NCBI GenBank assembly: GCA_035295745.1
Contig: DATGIL010000023.1
Location: 124,001-188,000, forward strand
Direction of reading: 5' to 3'
Length of the DNA stretch: 64,000 nt
Source of the DNA: JAIQFL01 sp035295745
GTDB taxonomy: Bacteria > Acidobacteriota > Terriglobia > Bryobacterales > Bryobacteraceae
A model generated the notes under the pieces. That model saw only the letters and a program-made list of their open reading frames with translations, ran no database searches and had not been told where the DNA came from. Below, piece after piece: positions 48,430 to 57,143 of the stretch. Made by a program: the position numbers and the translations under genes. Position 1 is the stretch's first letter; every line of letters starts with the position of its first letter.

Positions 48430-49421
48430 GTCCTCTCCGATTGCAGCGCCGTCACCACGGCGACGTTGAAGACGTCCTCCGCCGAGCAGCCTCGCGAGAG
48501 GTCGTTGGCCGGCCTCGCCAGCCCTTGCATGAATGGTCCGATCGCCATCGCACCGCCCAACCGCTCCACCAGCTTGTATCCGATGTTGGCCGACGCCAGA
48601 TTGGGGAACACCAGCGTATTGGCGCGGCCCGCCACCCGCGAACCTGGAGCCTTCGACTGCCCCACCACTGCCGACACCGCCGCATCCGCCTGCAGTTCGC
48701 CATCGACGTTCAGTTCCGGCGCGCGTGCTTGCACAATACGCAACGCCTCGACCACTTTGTCGACATCCGGGTGTTTGCCGCTGCCCTTCGTCGAGAAGCT
48801 GAGCAACGCCACCGCGGGCTCCGTGTCGATCAATATTCGCGTACTCGTCGCCGTCGCGATGGCGATATCGGCAAGCTGCACCGGCGTCGGATCCACCACC
48901 ACTGCACAATCCGCAAACGCCATCAAGCCGTTGTGCCCTTGCGAGCGATCCTGCAGTGCCATGATGAAGACGCTCGACACCAGCCGCGCGCGCGGATCCG
49001 GACCCACACAGTGAAGCGCCGCCCGCACCGTCTCGGCAGTGCTGTTCACCGCCCCGCCCACGCTACCGTGCGCATCGCCCGCACCCACCATCAGGGAAGC
49101 GAAATACAGCGGGCGTCGTGCGATCTCGGCGGCTTCCACCTGCGTGATCCCCTTAGACCGCCGCCGCTCATGATACAGCGCCGCGTACTTCGACAGCATC
49201 GGAGACCGCGCCGGGTCAATGAACGTCACACCCTCGGGAGCGTTTGCCGGTTTCGGGCCGATCAGAATCGGCTTGGCCACGCTTTCGCGCGCCAGACGCG
49301 CCGCAGCCTCCAGCACCCGCGGATCCGTCCCTTCGGGAAAAACAATTGTCTTTTTCAGTTTGCGAGCCCGTTCAATAAGGCCCGACATGAAGTTTGTCGC
49401 GGATTCCGGTATCGCTGCCAT
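48426..49421 (-). CDS. pta: Phosphate acetyltransferase
   Basis: A 331-residue short-form phosphotransacetylase, converting acetyl-CoA and phosphate to acetyl phosphate and CoA. KTIVFPEGTDPRVLEAAARLA is the N-terminal hallmark. The core ASLMVGAGDAHGSVGGAVNST and the C-terminal RANTLVFPNLASANIGYKLV, followed by GPFMQGLARPANDLSRG, are conserved. An internal start at 49388 (MSGLIERARK) is also possible. No acetate kinase is adjacent; the deacetylase follows with an ATGA overlap. Confidence 0.9.
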   Translation of the reverse strand: MAAIPESATNFMSGLIERARKLKKTIVFPEGTDPRVLEAAARLARESVAKPILIGPKPANAPEGVTFIDPARSPMLSKYAALYHERRRSKGITQVEAAEIARRPLYFASLMVGAGDAHGSVGGAVNSTAETVRAALHCVGPDPRARLVSSVFIMALQDRSQGHNGLMAFADCAVVVDPTPVQLADIAIATATSTRILIDTEPAVALLSFSTKGSGKHPDVDKVVEALRIVQARAPELNVDGELQADAAVSAVVGQSKAPGSRVAGRANTLVFPNLASANIGYKLVERLGGAMAIGPFMQGLARPANDLSRGCSAEDVFNVAVVTALQSERT

Positions 49422-49478
49422 CGCCGTGGAAAACTGAGTCTAGCACCCTGCTCTCTGTGCCACAATTGAGAAGCTGAC

Positions 49479-50246
49479 ATGCGAAATTACATGGATTTGA
49501 CGGGCCGCGTTGCCTTGGTCACGGGCGCTTCGTCGGGCATCGGAGCTGCTACGGCTGCGGTCCTCGCCGATCTCGGCGCACAGGTAGGCATCGGCTACTT
49601 TCACAACGAAACGGGAGCCATCCAGGTGCTGGAAAATATTCGCCAAGCCGGAGGGAAGGCTATGGCGGTCCGCGCTGATGTCCGGAAGTCCGCAGAGGTA
49701 CGGTCTCTGGTCGACCAGGTATCCCAGGAACTCGGTCCCATCGACATTTTGATCAACAATGCCGGCTCGCTCGTCAAGCGCGTCCCGATCCTGGACATCA
49801 CCGATGAAGCCTATGACGACGTGATGAACCTCAATCTCAAGAGCGCCATCGTCTGCTCCAAACTGGCGGCGCCGGGTATGATCACCCGCAAGCGCGGAAG
49901 CATCATCAACATCGTGTCGATCGCCGGTCGCAACGGTGGCGGACCGGGCGCTGGACTCTACTCCAGCGCCAAGGCTGCCTTGATCGCTTTCACCAAAGCG
50001 TTGGCCAAGGAATTGGCTCCTCACGGAGTGCGGGTTAACGCGGTCTCGCCAGGCGTCATCGACACGCCGTTTCATGAAGTCTTTTCCACGCCCGATATGA
50101 TGGCGAATTTCGTGAAGGGAATTCCCGTTGGGCGCGTCGGCACCTCGATGGAATGCGCGAAGGTCATCGCCTTCCTCGCATCGGAAGCCGCAACTTACGT
50201 GGTCGGCGAGACCGTGGAAGTCAACGGCGGCCAGTTGATGCTGTAG
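49479..50246 (+). CDS. SDR-family oxidoreductase (FabG-like)
   Basis: A 255-residue classical short-chain dehydrogenase. VALVTGASSGIGAATAAVLA binds the cofactor, LINNAGSL is the NNAG motif, and the catalytic serine and YSSAK tyrosine/lysine are all present, with PGVIDTPF and VNGGQLML at the end. Probably an NADP-dependent 3-oxoacyl or sugar/alcohol reductase; specificity is not readable. It is followed four bases after its stop by the next gene, suggesting a two-gene unit. Confidence 0.85.
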   Translation: MRNYMDLTGRVALVTGASSGIGAATAAVLADLGAQVGIGYFHNETGAIQVLENIRQAGGKAMAVRADVRKSAEVRSLVDQVSQELGPIDILINNAGSLVKRVPILDITDEAYDDVMNLNLKSAIVCSKLAAPGMITRKRGSIINIVSIAGRNGGGPGAGLYSSAKAALIAFTKALAKELAPHGVRVNAVSPGVIDTPFHEVFSTPDMMANFVKGIPVGRVGTSMECAKVIAFLASEAATYVVGETVEVNGGQLML

Positions 50247-50250
50247 CTGT

Positions 50251-51369
50251 ATGCGCCTCGCTCTGCTGGCGCTCGCCGCGATTCCCCTTTCCGCTCATGA
50301 CTGGGCGATCGTTCCCGGAGAACGCGTAGGGCCTGTGACCGCGCGATCCACTGAGGCCGATGTGCGCGCGGCGTTTGGCGCCGATGCCGTGGTCAGCGGC
50401 ATGATCTCCGTCGGTCCCGGTGCCGTCGCTCCGGGCGTAGAGATCTATCGCGGCAGAATCAACGAATCGTTGGCGGTGGTCTGGCCTCGCAAGGACGGCG
50501 ATCTCTGGTGGCCCCTCACCGTGATTCCCTGTTACGGCACCGCCTCCCCAGATTGTCGATGGCGAACCGCCTCAGGTGTCCGTGTGGGCGCCACACTGGC
50601 CGATATCCAGGCGATCAACGGCAGGCCTTTTCGCCTCGCGCCGTCTCTCCCTCTGCACGCGTGGACCGAGCCGCGCTGGCAAAAGGGACGCCTCGAAGAA
50701 CTCGGTGACGATATCGACCTCGCGTTCGAAGGCGCGGGCGAGCAATTCTACGCCGGCGCGATCTATGTCGACACCAATCACGAGCCGCTCCAACAGGGCG
50801 TCCGGCGCTTGATGCGCATGTCTGTGTATCTGCTCGCCAGTGGCCGGACGGCGCCGCCGAACGATTGGATCGTCGGCAATCGTTTTTGGAAGACGATCGT
50901 CACTGCCCCGTTGGAGCCGCTCCGCGAGACCTTCGGCCCTAAAATGGTTCGCCGCTCCACCGAGCAGGCTGATGAGGGGCTCGGCGACGAGCCCGCCATC
51001 GTCATCTTCGACGGTCAGGCCGATGCGGAAGTCCGCAGGCGACTGGGCGAGGACGGTTCCATCTTCACTTGTGGCGGCCAGAAAGGCTGCCGTTGGCGCC
51101 TGCAGGGAGGACTGCCCTGGAAGATGACGCTCGCCAAAGCAGTGCGGCGCAATGGAGGGCCCTTCGTGTTCAATGGATTCGCATTCGACTTAGGCGGGAT
51201 CATCACCTCGTGGGAAGGAGGCCGTTTGAAAGCCTTGCTGGACGGCGCGATGGTCGCCGTCGATTGCGAAGGCGATCTTCCCCGCAGAATGATCGGCGAG
51301 GTGCAGTTAAAGTCGAATGACCCCGAACTGAGCAAGTTCAAATGTTCAGTCTCGGTGCTTGCGTTCTGA
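50251..51369 (+). CDS. Exported protein of unknown function
   Basis: A 372-residue protein with a short signal peptide (RLALLALAAIPLSAHD). The N-terminal part contains GPVTARSTEADVRAAFGADA and, about 110 residues later, VRVGATLADIQAINGRPF, two similar helix segments suggesting an internal duplication of an SH3/BLIP-like module. Two C-terminal cysteines occur in FTCGGQKGCRW. I do not recognise a named family. It starts four bases after the SDR stop. Confidence 0.65.
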   Translation: MRLALLALAAIPLSAHDWAIVPGERVGPVTARSTEADVRAAFGADAVVSGMISVGPGAVAPGVEIYRGRINESLAVVWPRKDGDLWWPLTVIPCYGTASPDCRWRTASGVRVGATLADIQAINGRPFRLAPSLPLHAWTEPRWQKGRLEELGDDIDLAFEGAGEQFYAGAIYVDTNHEPLQQGVRRLMRMSVYLLASGRTAPPNDWIVGNRFWKTIVTAPLEPLRETFGPKMVRRSTEQADEGLGDEPAIVIFDGQADAEVRRRLGEDGSIFTCGGQKGCRWRLQGGLPWKMTLAKAVRRNGGPFVFNGFAFDLGGIITSWEGGRLKALLDGAMVAVDCEGDLPRRMIGEVQLKSNDPELSKFKCSVSVLAF

Positions 51370-51381
51370 GGAATGAAAGCC

Positions 51382-51398
51382 GCGACCGTAAGGGTCGC
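51382..51398. terminator. Hairpin between convergent genes
   Basis: GCGACC-gtaag-GGTCGC is a six-base perfect stem, inside outer arms AAGCCG/CGGCTT, in the 48 bases between two converging genes. The AGCCGCGACCGTAAGG text also belongs to the dispersed repeat family, so a repeat may be serving as the terminator. Confidence 0.6.
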
Positions 51399-51417
51399 AA
51401 CCGCCCGTGTTACGGCT

Positions 51418-52317
51418 TCAAAACGGGAAGTAAGTCTTCTCAGGCGGAGGTGCCTGGTACGCTTCCACTTTCGCCACCAGGTACGGATACGGATTCAGCG
51501 GCGTCCCGTTCACCCGCACTTCATAGTGCAGGTGCGGAGCCGTCACCCTTCCGGTAGTGCCCACTTCGCCGACCACCTCGCCGCGACGCAGTTCCTGTCC
51601 GGGATGCACATACGAGCGCGAAAGGTGCGCGTAGTAGGTGGATACGCCCTTGCCATGAAGTACCTTGACCAGCCGGCCATATCCACTCATGAAGTCGGCG
51701 AAAATCACAATACCGTCAGCCGTCACGTGCACAGTGGTTCCCGTGGGAGCGCTGATATCCACGCCCGCATGGAACGCGCCTTCACCCGAGAACGGGTCGG
51801 TGCGCTGCCCAAACGGTCCCATCAACTTGCCCTCCACGGGCCAGATGCTGGGCAGCCCCGCGATCGGAGCATAGCGGTGTGACATCCGGCTTTGTAGCGC
51901 CAGAATATTGGCTGACCGCAGTGCCGAATAATCGTCGAGACTTTCCGCAAAAGTCGGCACCAGCTTGCCTTCAGCGGAAATGTCGTTGGTGCCTTCTAAT
52001 TTCTGCTTAATTCCAAACGCTACCGTCACCTCGCGAGCATAAATCTGCAGGCTGGCGAGCTGCGTATCGGTCTGGTTCACGCGCACCAGGAGCGATTGGT
52101 AGCGGGACCGAAGACCGTCCGCTTCCCGTTTGAGCGCGTTGTAGTTAGCTACCTTCAGCGCCATCCTGGCATAACTTGCGACGGCTCCGAAAACCGAGAA
52201 ACATCCCACGAGAGCAAGAACCAGAACTGCGTACACCGCTTGATGGGGTATATGAATGCGACGGAGCCTGCCTCGTAAGGAATGGGCGAGTACTAAAACA
52301 AAATATTCTTGCTTCAT
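51418..52317 (-). CDS. M23 (LytM) peptidoglycan peptidase-like protein
   Basis: A 299-residue membrane-anchored protein. One transmembrane segment near residues 28-50 (AVYAVLVLALVGCFSVFGAV) is followed by a short coiled coil (ALKREADGLRSRYQSLLVRV) and a C-terminal LytM domain. The domain has PFGQRTDPFSGEGAFHAGVD (HxxxD zinc motif) and APHLHYEVRVNG (HxH). It probably cleaves or binds wall cross-links during growth or division. The start at MKQEYFVLVL is supported by GGAGAAG four bases upstream; a longer frame to 52431 has no support. Confidence 0.9.
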   Translation of the reverse strand: MKQEYFVLVLAHSLRGRLRRIHIPHQAVYAVLVLALVGCFSVFGAVASYARMALKVANYNALKREADGLRSRYQSLLVRVNQTDTQLASLQIYAREVTVAFGIKQKLEGTNDISAEGKLVPTFAESLDDYSALRSANILALQSRMSHRYAPIAGLPSIWPVEGKLMGPFGQRTDPFSGEGAFHAGVDISAPTGTTVHVTADGIVIFADFMSGYGRLVKVLHGKGVSTYYAHLSRSYVHPGQELRRGEVVGEVGTTGRVTAPHLHYEVRVNGTPLNPYPYLVAKVEAYQAPPPEKTYFPF

Positions 52318-52472
52318 AGTCTTCTCCAGCCGGATTATTCGGGGTTGGCAAAAATGCACAATCCCGGCCCCGGCGGCGCTATTGGCAATACCGTTTAAAA
52401 CGAATTGGCGGAACAGTAACTTTAACAACAATGAATAGAGATGTCAAACAAAAAATGCAGGTTCTGTCATGT

Positions 52473-52501
52473 TTGCAACCTATTGATAACTTTGGTATTA
52501 T
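52473..52501 (+). promoter_or_regulatory. Sigma-70-type promoter before the ABC-2 permease
   Basis: TTGCAA (52473-52478) and TATTAT (52496-52501) are separated by 17 bases, in an AT-rich stretch unlike its surroundings. The expected start near 52508 leaves almost no leader before GTG 52514. Confidence 0.5.
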
Positions 52502-52513
52502 ACCGTTTATACC

Positions 52514-53317
52514 GTGCCTTGGCGACCCGCAGGAACGCTGTTTTTACAGAATTTGATAGAGCGGCGAAGCCTCCTTTTCCAGCTCGTTCGCCGCGATTTC
52601 GAACAACGATTCGTCGGGTCTGCCATCGGTTGGATTTGGGGATTAATCCACCCCCTGGTAATGCTGCTTAGTTGGACTTTCGTATTTCACTATTGTTTTG
52701 GCCAGAAATCTCCAGACGGCAGCCCCTATCCGCTGTTCCTTTTCGCCGGAATGCTCCCGTGGTTGCTGTTTAGCGAAACCCTGCAGCGCTCCGCCGCCAG
52801 CCTGTTAGACCACTCCAACCTCATTACCAAGACTGTTTTTCCTTCGGAAATGATCCCGGTTTCGGTCTTTTTATCTTCCCTGGTGAGCCATCTGCTGGCC
52901 TTGACACTCATGCTCGTGGGTTCGGTCTTTTACCTCCAGCGACTCAGTATTTTCCTGGTGATTTTGCCCGTTTACGTTCTTTTTATCGGATTTCTCTCCA
53001 TCGGATTGGGCTGGATTGTCGCCAGCCTCCACGTGTTTTTGCGGGATACCGCGCAATTTCTCAGCGTGGTCTTAACCCTCTGGTTCTGGACGACGCCGAT
53101 TTTCGTCCAACCCGAGAATTTTCCCCGCCGTGCGCAGGTCTTGCTGAAATTGAATCCGCTAGGTTACGTAGTCACCGCCTATCGCGGACTCCTCCTGGGC
53201 ACACGCATGCCGAGTGTCCGCGATCTCGCCTTGGTGGCAGCCTTTGGTGTGACCGCGTTTGTCGTCGGCGGTCTCTTTTTCCGCCACTTGAAGCGCGGCT
53301 TCGCCGACGTGTTATAG
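52514..53317 (+). CDS. ABC-2-type permease, polysaccharide/teichoic-acid export (KpsM/TagG-like)
   Basis: A 267-residue inner-membrane permease with about six transmembrane helices. QLVRRDFEQRFVGSAIGWIWGLIHPLVMLL is the typical cytoplasmic-helix and first-helix region (split here for length: QLVRRDFEQRFVG, then WIWGLIHPL), and the last helices contain TPIFVQPENFP and LLKLNPLGYVVTAYRGLLLG, the family hallmark. It would form the channel for export of a lipid-linked polysaccharide with a KpsT/TagH ATPase, which is absent here. The GTG start has no clear ribosome site. Its end overlaps the convergent gene by six bases. Confidence 0.85.
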   Translation: MPWRPAGTLFLQNLIERRSLLFQLVRRDFEQRFVGSAIGWIWGLIHPLVMLLSWTFVFHYCFGQKSPDGSPYPLFLFAGMLPWLLFSETLQRSAASLLDHSNLITKTVFPSEMIPVSVFLSSLVSHLLALTLMLVGSVFYLQRLSIFLVILPVYVLFIGFLSIGLGWIVASLHVFLRDTAQFLSVVLTLWFWTTPIFVQPENFPRRAQVLLKLNPLGYVVTAYRGLLLGTRMPSVRDLALVAAFGVTAFVVGGLFFRHLKRGFADVL

Positions 53318-54769
53318 GATCGACAGAATGCTCAGCGGAGGCCGCGGCGCCAACGCCTCCAGATTGGCGTAAAGCGCGATCACCGGATCGTTTGAGGCCC
53401 GCATCTCCGCGGCAAGCTTCCCTAAACCCAGCGGATCCAGACCCGCGCGCCCGATCATCACATTGACCGGCAAAAACCACTCCATCCGATTTTCGGCAGC
53501 AAAATGGCTTCCCTGCGCAAACTTCAGCGCCGCCCGCAGGATCGGCTCGCGGTCGGGCCCACTCGATATGAAATTCACCAGTTCCGAATAGGCCGCCGAC
53601 CGCTCACGGTAATACTCCGCCGGACTTAGTTCCTTGGTTTGCTTCCAATCCGCCACCTCGTGTAGAAGGTCGCGCAAGCGCTGTTGCCACTCGGGTTTTT
53701 CACGCTCTGCCGGCAGGTAGATTGTGCCCTCCGGATTGACCACCAGTTTGCGAATCGCAGCCGCAATCGAACGGCACTCCTCGTCCTCGCAAACCCGTAA
53801 TCCGGCCGCTGCTCCCTTCACGTGGGCGGGCATGGCCTCGAGTTCCTGGATCGGCTGCAGCGGCGCCCGCCGGAGTTTCTCGTTGAAGAACGCCACGAGA
53901 TCGGTGTCGTCGTCTTCTGGCGGCTGCGCGGCAAAAGCCCCGAATCGCGGTTTGTTGCCCTTCATCAAGTCGTCATCGGAGCAGCGGTCGCCCGAGAGAT
54001 GAATCACCAGGTACACGCGATATGCCTCCAGCAGGCGCATTGACGAGATCTTTCGCCGCTCGCAGGCCGGCACCCAGGCCTGCAACTCCCTGCCGATGGA
54101 AGTTGAATAAGCGAACGACCGGTCGTCTCCCGTTAGCTTGGCCAACGCATCCGTGAACGAATCCACCAGCGTCCGATAATCCGCATCGCTCACCTTCGCC
54201 GAGGCCAGCACGTGAATCAGAGGCGCGGCCTGCACGGGCGAACTCAAAGCTCCCGAGTACCTGCGAAGAAGTGTGAAGGCTTCGGTAGGGTCGGCGCGAT
54301 CAGCCAACGTCCCGAGCACGCTGTAGAACCGCGATACGTCATAGACCAGGAAGTCTTCGCACGTGACTCGCGGTGGGGTGGGCACCGGGATCTGACGAAA
54401 CAACTCCAGAGCCTTGGCGGGGTCGAGTGGCACCAACGCCTCGACGGCGCGAAGGCGTAGCGAGAGCGCGTCCAGGTCCTGGCTGTAGACGCGATTCCAG
54501 TATGTGGGTACTCCGTCCGACTGCATCGGCGCGGCATGACGCTTGAACGGCTGCTGGGCGCCCGCCGCACGCTGGAATGCCTGCGCCAGCAGTTCGATTC
54601 TCCGAGCCTTCTCGACCTGTTCGGAACTCGCGATGCGGATGAGCACGTCGGCCGAGAACTCCGCCGGCACGGACCGCGCTCGGGCCACCAGTGCGTCGAC
54701 CTCAGAGGTAGTCGCCGCGTACAAAGGAAGCAGAATCGTGCCAAGAAGGAGGAAGCCGGGAGCTCTCAT
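53312..54769 (-). CDS. Exported alpha-helical protein of unknown function
   Basis: A 485-residue protein with a signal peptide (GFLLLGTILLPLYAAT) and an all-helical body. SEQVEKARRIELLAQAFQRA, LRAVEALVPLDPAKALELFRQI and FTLLRRYSGAL suggest degenerate helical-hairpin repeats. Cysteines CEDEEC cluster near residue 335. The pattern resembles large families of exported helical proteins in acidobacteria, but no function is known. It converges on the ABC-2 permease gene with a six-base overlap. Confidence 0.75.
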   Translation of the reverse strand: MRAPGFLLLGTILLPLYAATTSEVDALVARARSVPAEFSADVLIRIASSEQVEKARRIELLAQAFQRAAGAQQPFKRHAAPMQSDGVPTYWNRVYSQDLDALSLRLRAVEALVPLDPAKALELFRQIPVPTPPRVTCEDFLVYDVSRFYSVLGTLADRADPTEAFTLLRRYSGALSSPVQAAPLIHVLASAKVSDADYRTLVDSFTDALAKLTGDDRSFAYSTSIGRELQAWVPACERRKISSMRLLEAYRVYLVIHLSGDRCSDDDLMKGNKPRFGAFAAQPPEDDDTDLVAFFNEKLRRAPLQPIQELEAMPAHVKGAAAGLRVCEDEECRSIAAAIRKLVVNPEGTIYLPAEREKPEWQQRLRDLLHEVADWKQTKELSPAEYYRERSAAYSELVNFISSGPDREPILRAALKFAQGSHFAAENRMEWFLPVNVMIGRAGLDPLGLGKLAAEMRASNDPVIALYANLEALAPRPPLSILSIL

Positions 54770-54971
54770 GTAGGTTTCGGTCAGCTTCCTACAATCTTAC
54801 CCGAGGTGACGCAAAACGCTCCGCTTTGCCGCGTCGAGCCCCCAGAAGCCTCTCGTGTATCCACCAATCCCGCCGCCCAGAGATGTCCTTCGTCAGAGCA
54901 GATCGTGAACCTGCTCCACTTTGTCCGGTGCGGTAAAGCTCTCGCTCGCCAGACGCTTGGCAGGCTGAGGC

Positions 54972-55799
54972 TTACCGCACCTTGCTCCGGCCCTGCAACT
55001 TACGTAGCAACAGGCTGAAGATCGTCAGCCCTCCGCCCAACAGCCCGAACGTGGCAGGCTCGGGAGCAGCCGTGTCGGAGAGGGGAATGTTCTCCACCAG
55101 CACATCGGTGCCGGGCGGGCCAGTCACGTTCAGCGCGACGCTGTGATTGTCCGATTCGAAACCCGAACCCAAACTGGCGTTGTTGAAAGCTACTTGTTCG
55201 AAAGTAACCCCCGAGGCGATCACATCGACATAGGCGAATGGCTCGCCCGCGTCTCCGCCGTTGGGGTTATTGTAGTAATCCGTCGTGTTGTAAACCGACT
55301 GGTTGATCGCCGTCACCGTGGTCCCTGGGGTGTTCGGCAGCAGGCTTACGATCTGTGAAGAAGTGAAGGTCCCGACCAATGAACCTGCACTGTAAAAGCT
55401 GATCGAATTGGCGTTATCGCCGGCCGACCACCAGAAACCGAAAAAATTCGCAGGCGTGTTGAGCGTCAGGAGCACGGGGCCCTCCGATCCGCTCTGAACA
55501 CCAACTGCGAAGTAGCTGCCCGTGTTACCGGCGCCTCCGTAGGAATTGGCCTGCACAATCGCATACGCAGGTCCGAAAGTAGCGTTATAAACACCAATGC
55601 TGGTGCTCAGGGGCGAGGTATACGTTCCGGGAGTCAAGGTGTCGAAAGTGGTGGTGGTTGCTCCGCCCACGGTGGTTGCTTCCACCGACGGGGCTTCCAC
55701 GTGGGCGATTAGGCTGGCAGCGTATGACCCGGGAATCAGCGCTGAACCGAGGATCGCGACATGAGAGAATCGGATCAAAATACGAGTTAAATCTGCCAT
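54972..55799 (-). CDS. PEP-CTERM sorting-signal protein
   Basis: A 275-residue exported protein. After a signal peptide (ILGSALIPGSYAASL), a beta-rich domain of aromatic/asparagine-rich strands follows (FWWSAGDNANSISFYSAGSL, FEQVAFNNASLGSGFESDNH). The C-terminus is a textbook PEP-CTERM signal, with APEPATFGLLGGG, a hydrophobic helix and a basic tail RKLQGRSKVR, so it should be processed by an exosortase and attached to or released with exopolysaccharide. Start at MADLTRIL. No exosortase is in the window. Confidence 0.85.
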   Translation of the reverse strand: MADLTRILIRFSHVAILGSALIPGSYAASLIAHVEAPSVEATTVGGATTTTFDTLTPGTYTSPLSTSIGVYNATFGPAYAIVQANSYGGAGNTGSYFAVGVQSGSEGPVLLTLNTPANFFGFWWSAGDNANSISFYSAGSLVGTFTSSQIVSLLPNTPGTTVTAINQSVYNTTDYYNNPNGGDAGEPFAYVDVIASGVTFEQVAFNNASLGSGFESDNHSVALNVTGPPGTDVLVENIPLSDTAAPEPATFGLLGGGLTIFSLLLRKLQGRSKVR

Positions 55800-55863
55800 T
55801 GTCTTTTTTGTCCGGACATTCCCTAGTTTACTAAGTGATCCGCGGTAACGAACAAAAAACTGA

Positions 55864-55891
55864 CAGTACCTATAGTTCCGCATTGGTACTG
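55864..55891. promoter_or_regulatory. Inverted repeat upstream of the PEP-CTERM gene
   Basis: CAGTACC and GGTACTG are perfect seven-base arms separated by 14 bases, about 65 bases upstream of the PEP-CTERM start. A related half-site CCGCACCGGTACT recurs at 55981-55993. They lie in a 311-base gene-free spacer and are likely operator candidates. Confidence 0.4.
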
Positions 55892-56110
55892 CAATCCAAT
55901 GCTCCATAACTAGCACTGACTGCTGGAAACGAATCGCCAATAACCGAAGTAATCTCGAACGGCCATTCTGTCGAAATCTTCCGCACCGGTACTTTCACGA
56001 GTTGCTTCCAGACGATTCACCGTTCAAAGTCCTGTGCGTAACTCCGAACCCCTAAGCCTTAACAGGAGCCCACCCGGGAGCTGATAATCGCTTCGAGAGA
56101 ACAAAATCAA

Positions 56111-56569
56111 ATGACGGATGACCAGCGAAACCTCACGGCTCAAGGATGCGCTCAGGCTTCACGCCCCAAGGCCGGGCTGAATCTCGTCGCCGTCGGACTT
56201 TTGATCGTGGTCGCTTTACTCGGCTCGATCCTCTTCGTGGCGACTCGTCCAAAGGTGGGACCGCCTGCTGGTGGTGTGTCCGATATCCGGCCGCTGAACG
56301 CAATGAATAACCGGTCCGTTTGGAATCTGCGAGCATACGGTGCTCCGCAGGTGTACCAATCCGGTCCGCGTCCGACTCTTCACCGTGCCCGGCGGCAGGC
56401 TGCGGTGCGCCTCAATCTCGGCCACCATCTCCTCGCCCACAGCGATATCGCCGACGGTTCGGATGACCATCCATCCTGTGAATCACGCCTTCAAAGCTCC
56501 AACGAGTTCTTCCATTGCCCGCGGATCTCTATAGTAGTGGGCGATCGCACCAACGGATCGTCAGGCTGA
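56111..56569 (+). CDS. Possible small single-span membrane protein
   Basis: A 152-residue frame with one clear transmembrane segment (LVAVGLLIVVALLGSILFVA) after about 22 residues. It has a plausible GAGAGA ribosome site ten bases upstream. From about residue 65 onward the composition becomes arginine/serine-rich and non-committal, so the true gene may be shorter or decayed. No family is recognised. Confidence 0.35.
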   Translation: MTDDQRNLTAQGCAQASRPKAGLNLVAVGLLIVVALLGSILFVATRPKVGPPAGGVSDIRPLNAMNNRSVWNLRAYGAPQVYQSGPRPTLHRARRQAAVRLNLGHHLLAHSDIADGSDDHPSCESRLQSSNEFFHCPRISIVVGDRTNGSSG

Positions 56570-56685
56570 GCATTACTGGATTGATATGATTTCGGGGATT
56601 TCGGGGGATTGCGAGTAGTCGAGACCTCTGAGCTTGGGCAATTCACTGCGTACTCGGGCGGACGAAGAAGCAAGCAAGCCGGCGC

Positions 56686-56714
56686 GCCGGCGAAGTCTCT
56701 CGCCGAGCGCCGGC
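56686..56714 (-). terminator. Hairpin after the csbD gene
   Basis: GCCGGCG/CGCCGGC arms (seven bases, 15-base loop) lie 41 bases after the csbD stop. They overlap the 14-base perfect palindrome GCCGGCGCGCCGGC (56678-56691). There is no strong T-run. Confidence 0.4.
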
Positions 56715-56754
56715 TACCCGATCTTAGAGCTGGCTAGAAGGAACTACCGGACGA

Positions 56755-56967
56755 TCAGGCTGCGCGGTGGTCTTGAGCCTTTTCCCAATCGTTCAAGTCA
56801 CGTTCCGCTTGTTCACGCGTATAACCGTACCGTTCCTGCAAGCGTCCGAGGAATTGATCGCGCTTACCGGCAATCGTGTCCCAGTCGCTGTCGGTCAGTT
56901 TTCCCCACTTCTCCTTCATCTTTCCCCTGACCTGTTTCCACTGACCTTCTACTTGGTCCCAATTCAT
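56755..56967 (-). CDS. CsbD-family stress protein
   Basis: A 70-residue CsbD-like protein. NWDQVEGQWKQVRGKMKEKW, WDTIAGKRDQFLGRLQERYG and TREQAERDLNDWE follow the family exactly. Such proteins accumulate under general stress; the mechanism is unknown. A GGAGGT ribosome site is six bases before the ATG. Confidence 0.95.
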   Translation of the reverse strand: MNWDQVEGQWKQVRGKMKEKWGKLTDSDWDTIAGKRDQFLGRLQERYGYTREQAERDLNDWEKAQDHRAA

Positions 56968-57143
56968 GTGTGTACCTCCGCCCGTCTAGGAGGCACTTAG
57001 CTCGCCAATGGACGGAAGCGAACCCCAATCTCGGGCTGTACGATCGGCCCCACTTTGTGCCGAACCCCGCGGATCGGCGGCCACTGGACGGGTACTGCCG
57101 ATCGGCCTCGACGATCCCACTCGGCACTGCCGGCAAATTGGCT

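Noticed and set aside
47773..49469. Two long plus-strand frames opposite the deacetylase and pta genes
   Set aside because: Histidine/arginine-rich antisense shadows; both minus-strand genes are intact and recognisable.
55885..55910. Sigma-54 promoter on the minus strand for the PEP-CTERM gene
   Set aside because: TGCAATCCAATGCTCCA resembles the reversed consensus, but the spacing between GC and CC is one base too long.
56216..56470. Minus-strand frame beginning MVIRTVGDIAVGEEM
   Set aside because: The first residues look protein-like, but the frame has no ribosome site, upstream codons do not continue it and the tail is basic low complexity. It could be a remnant, but I cannot support it.
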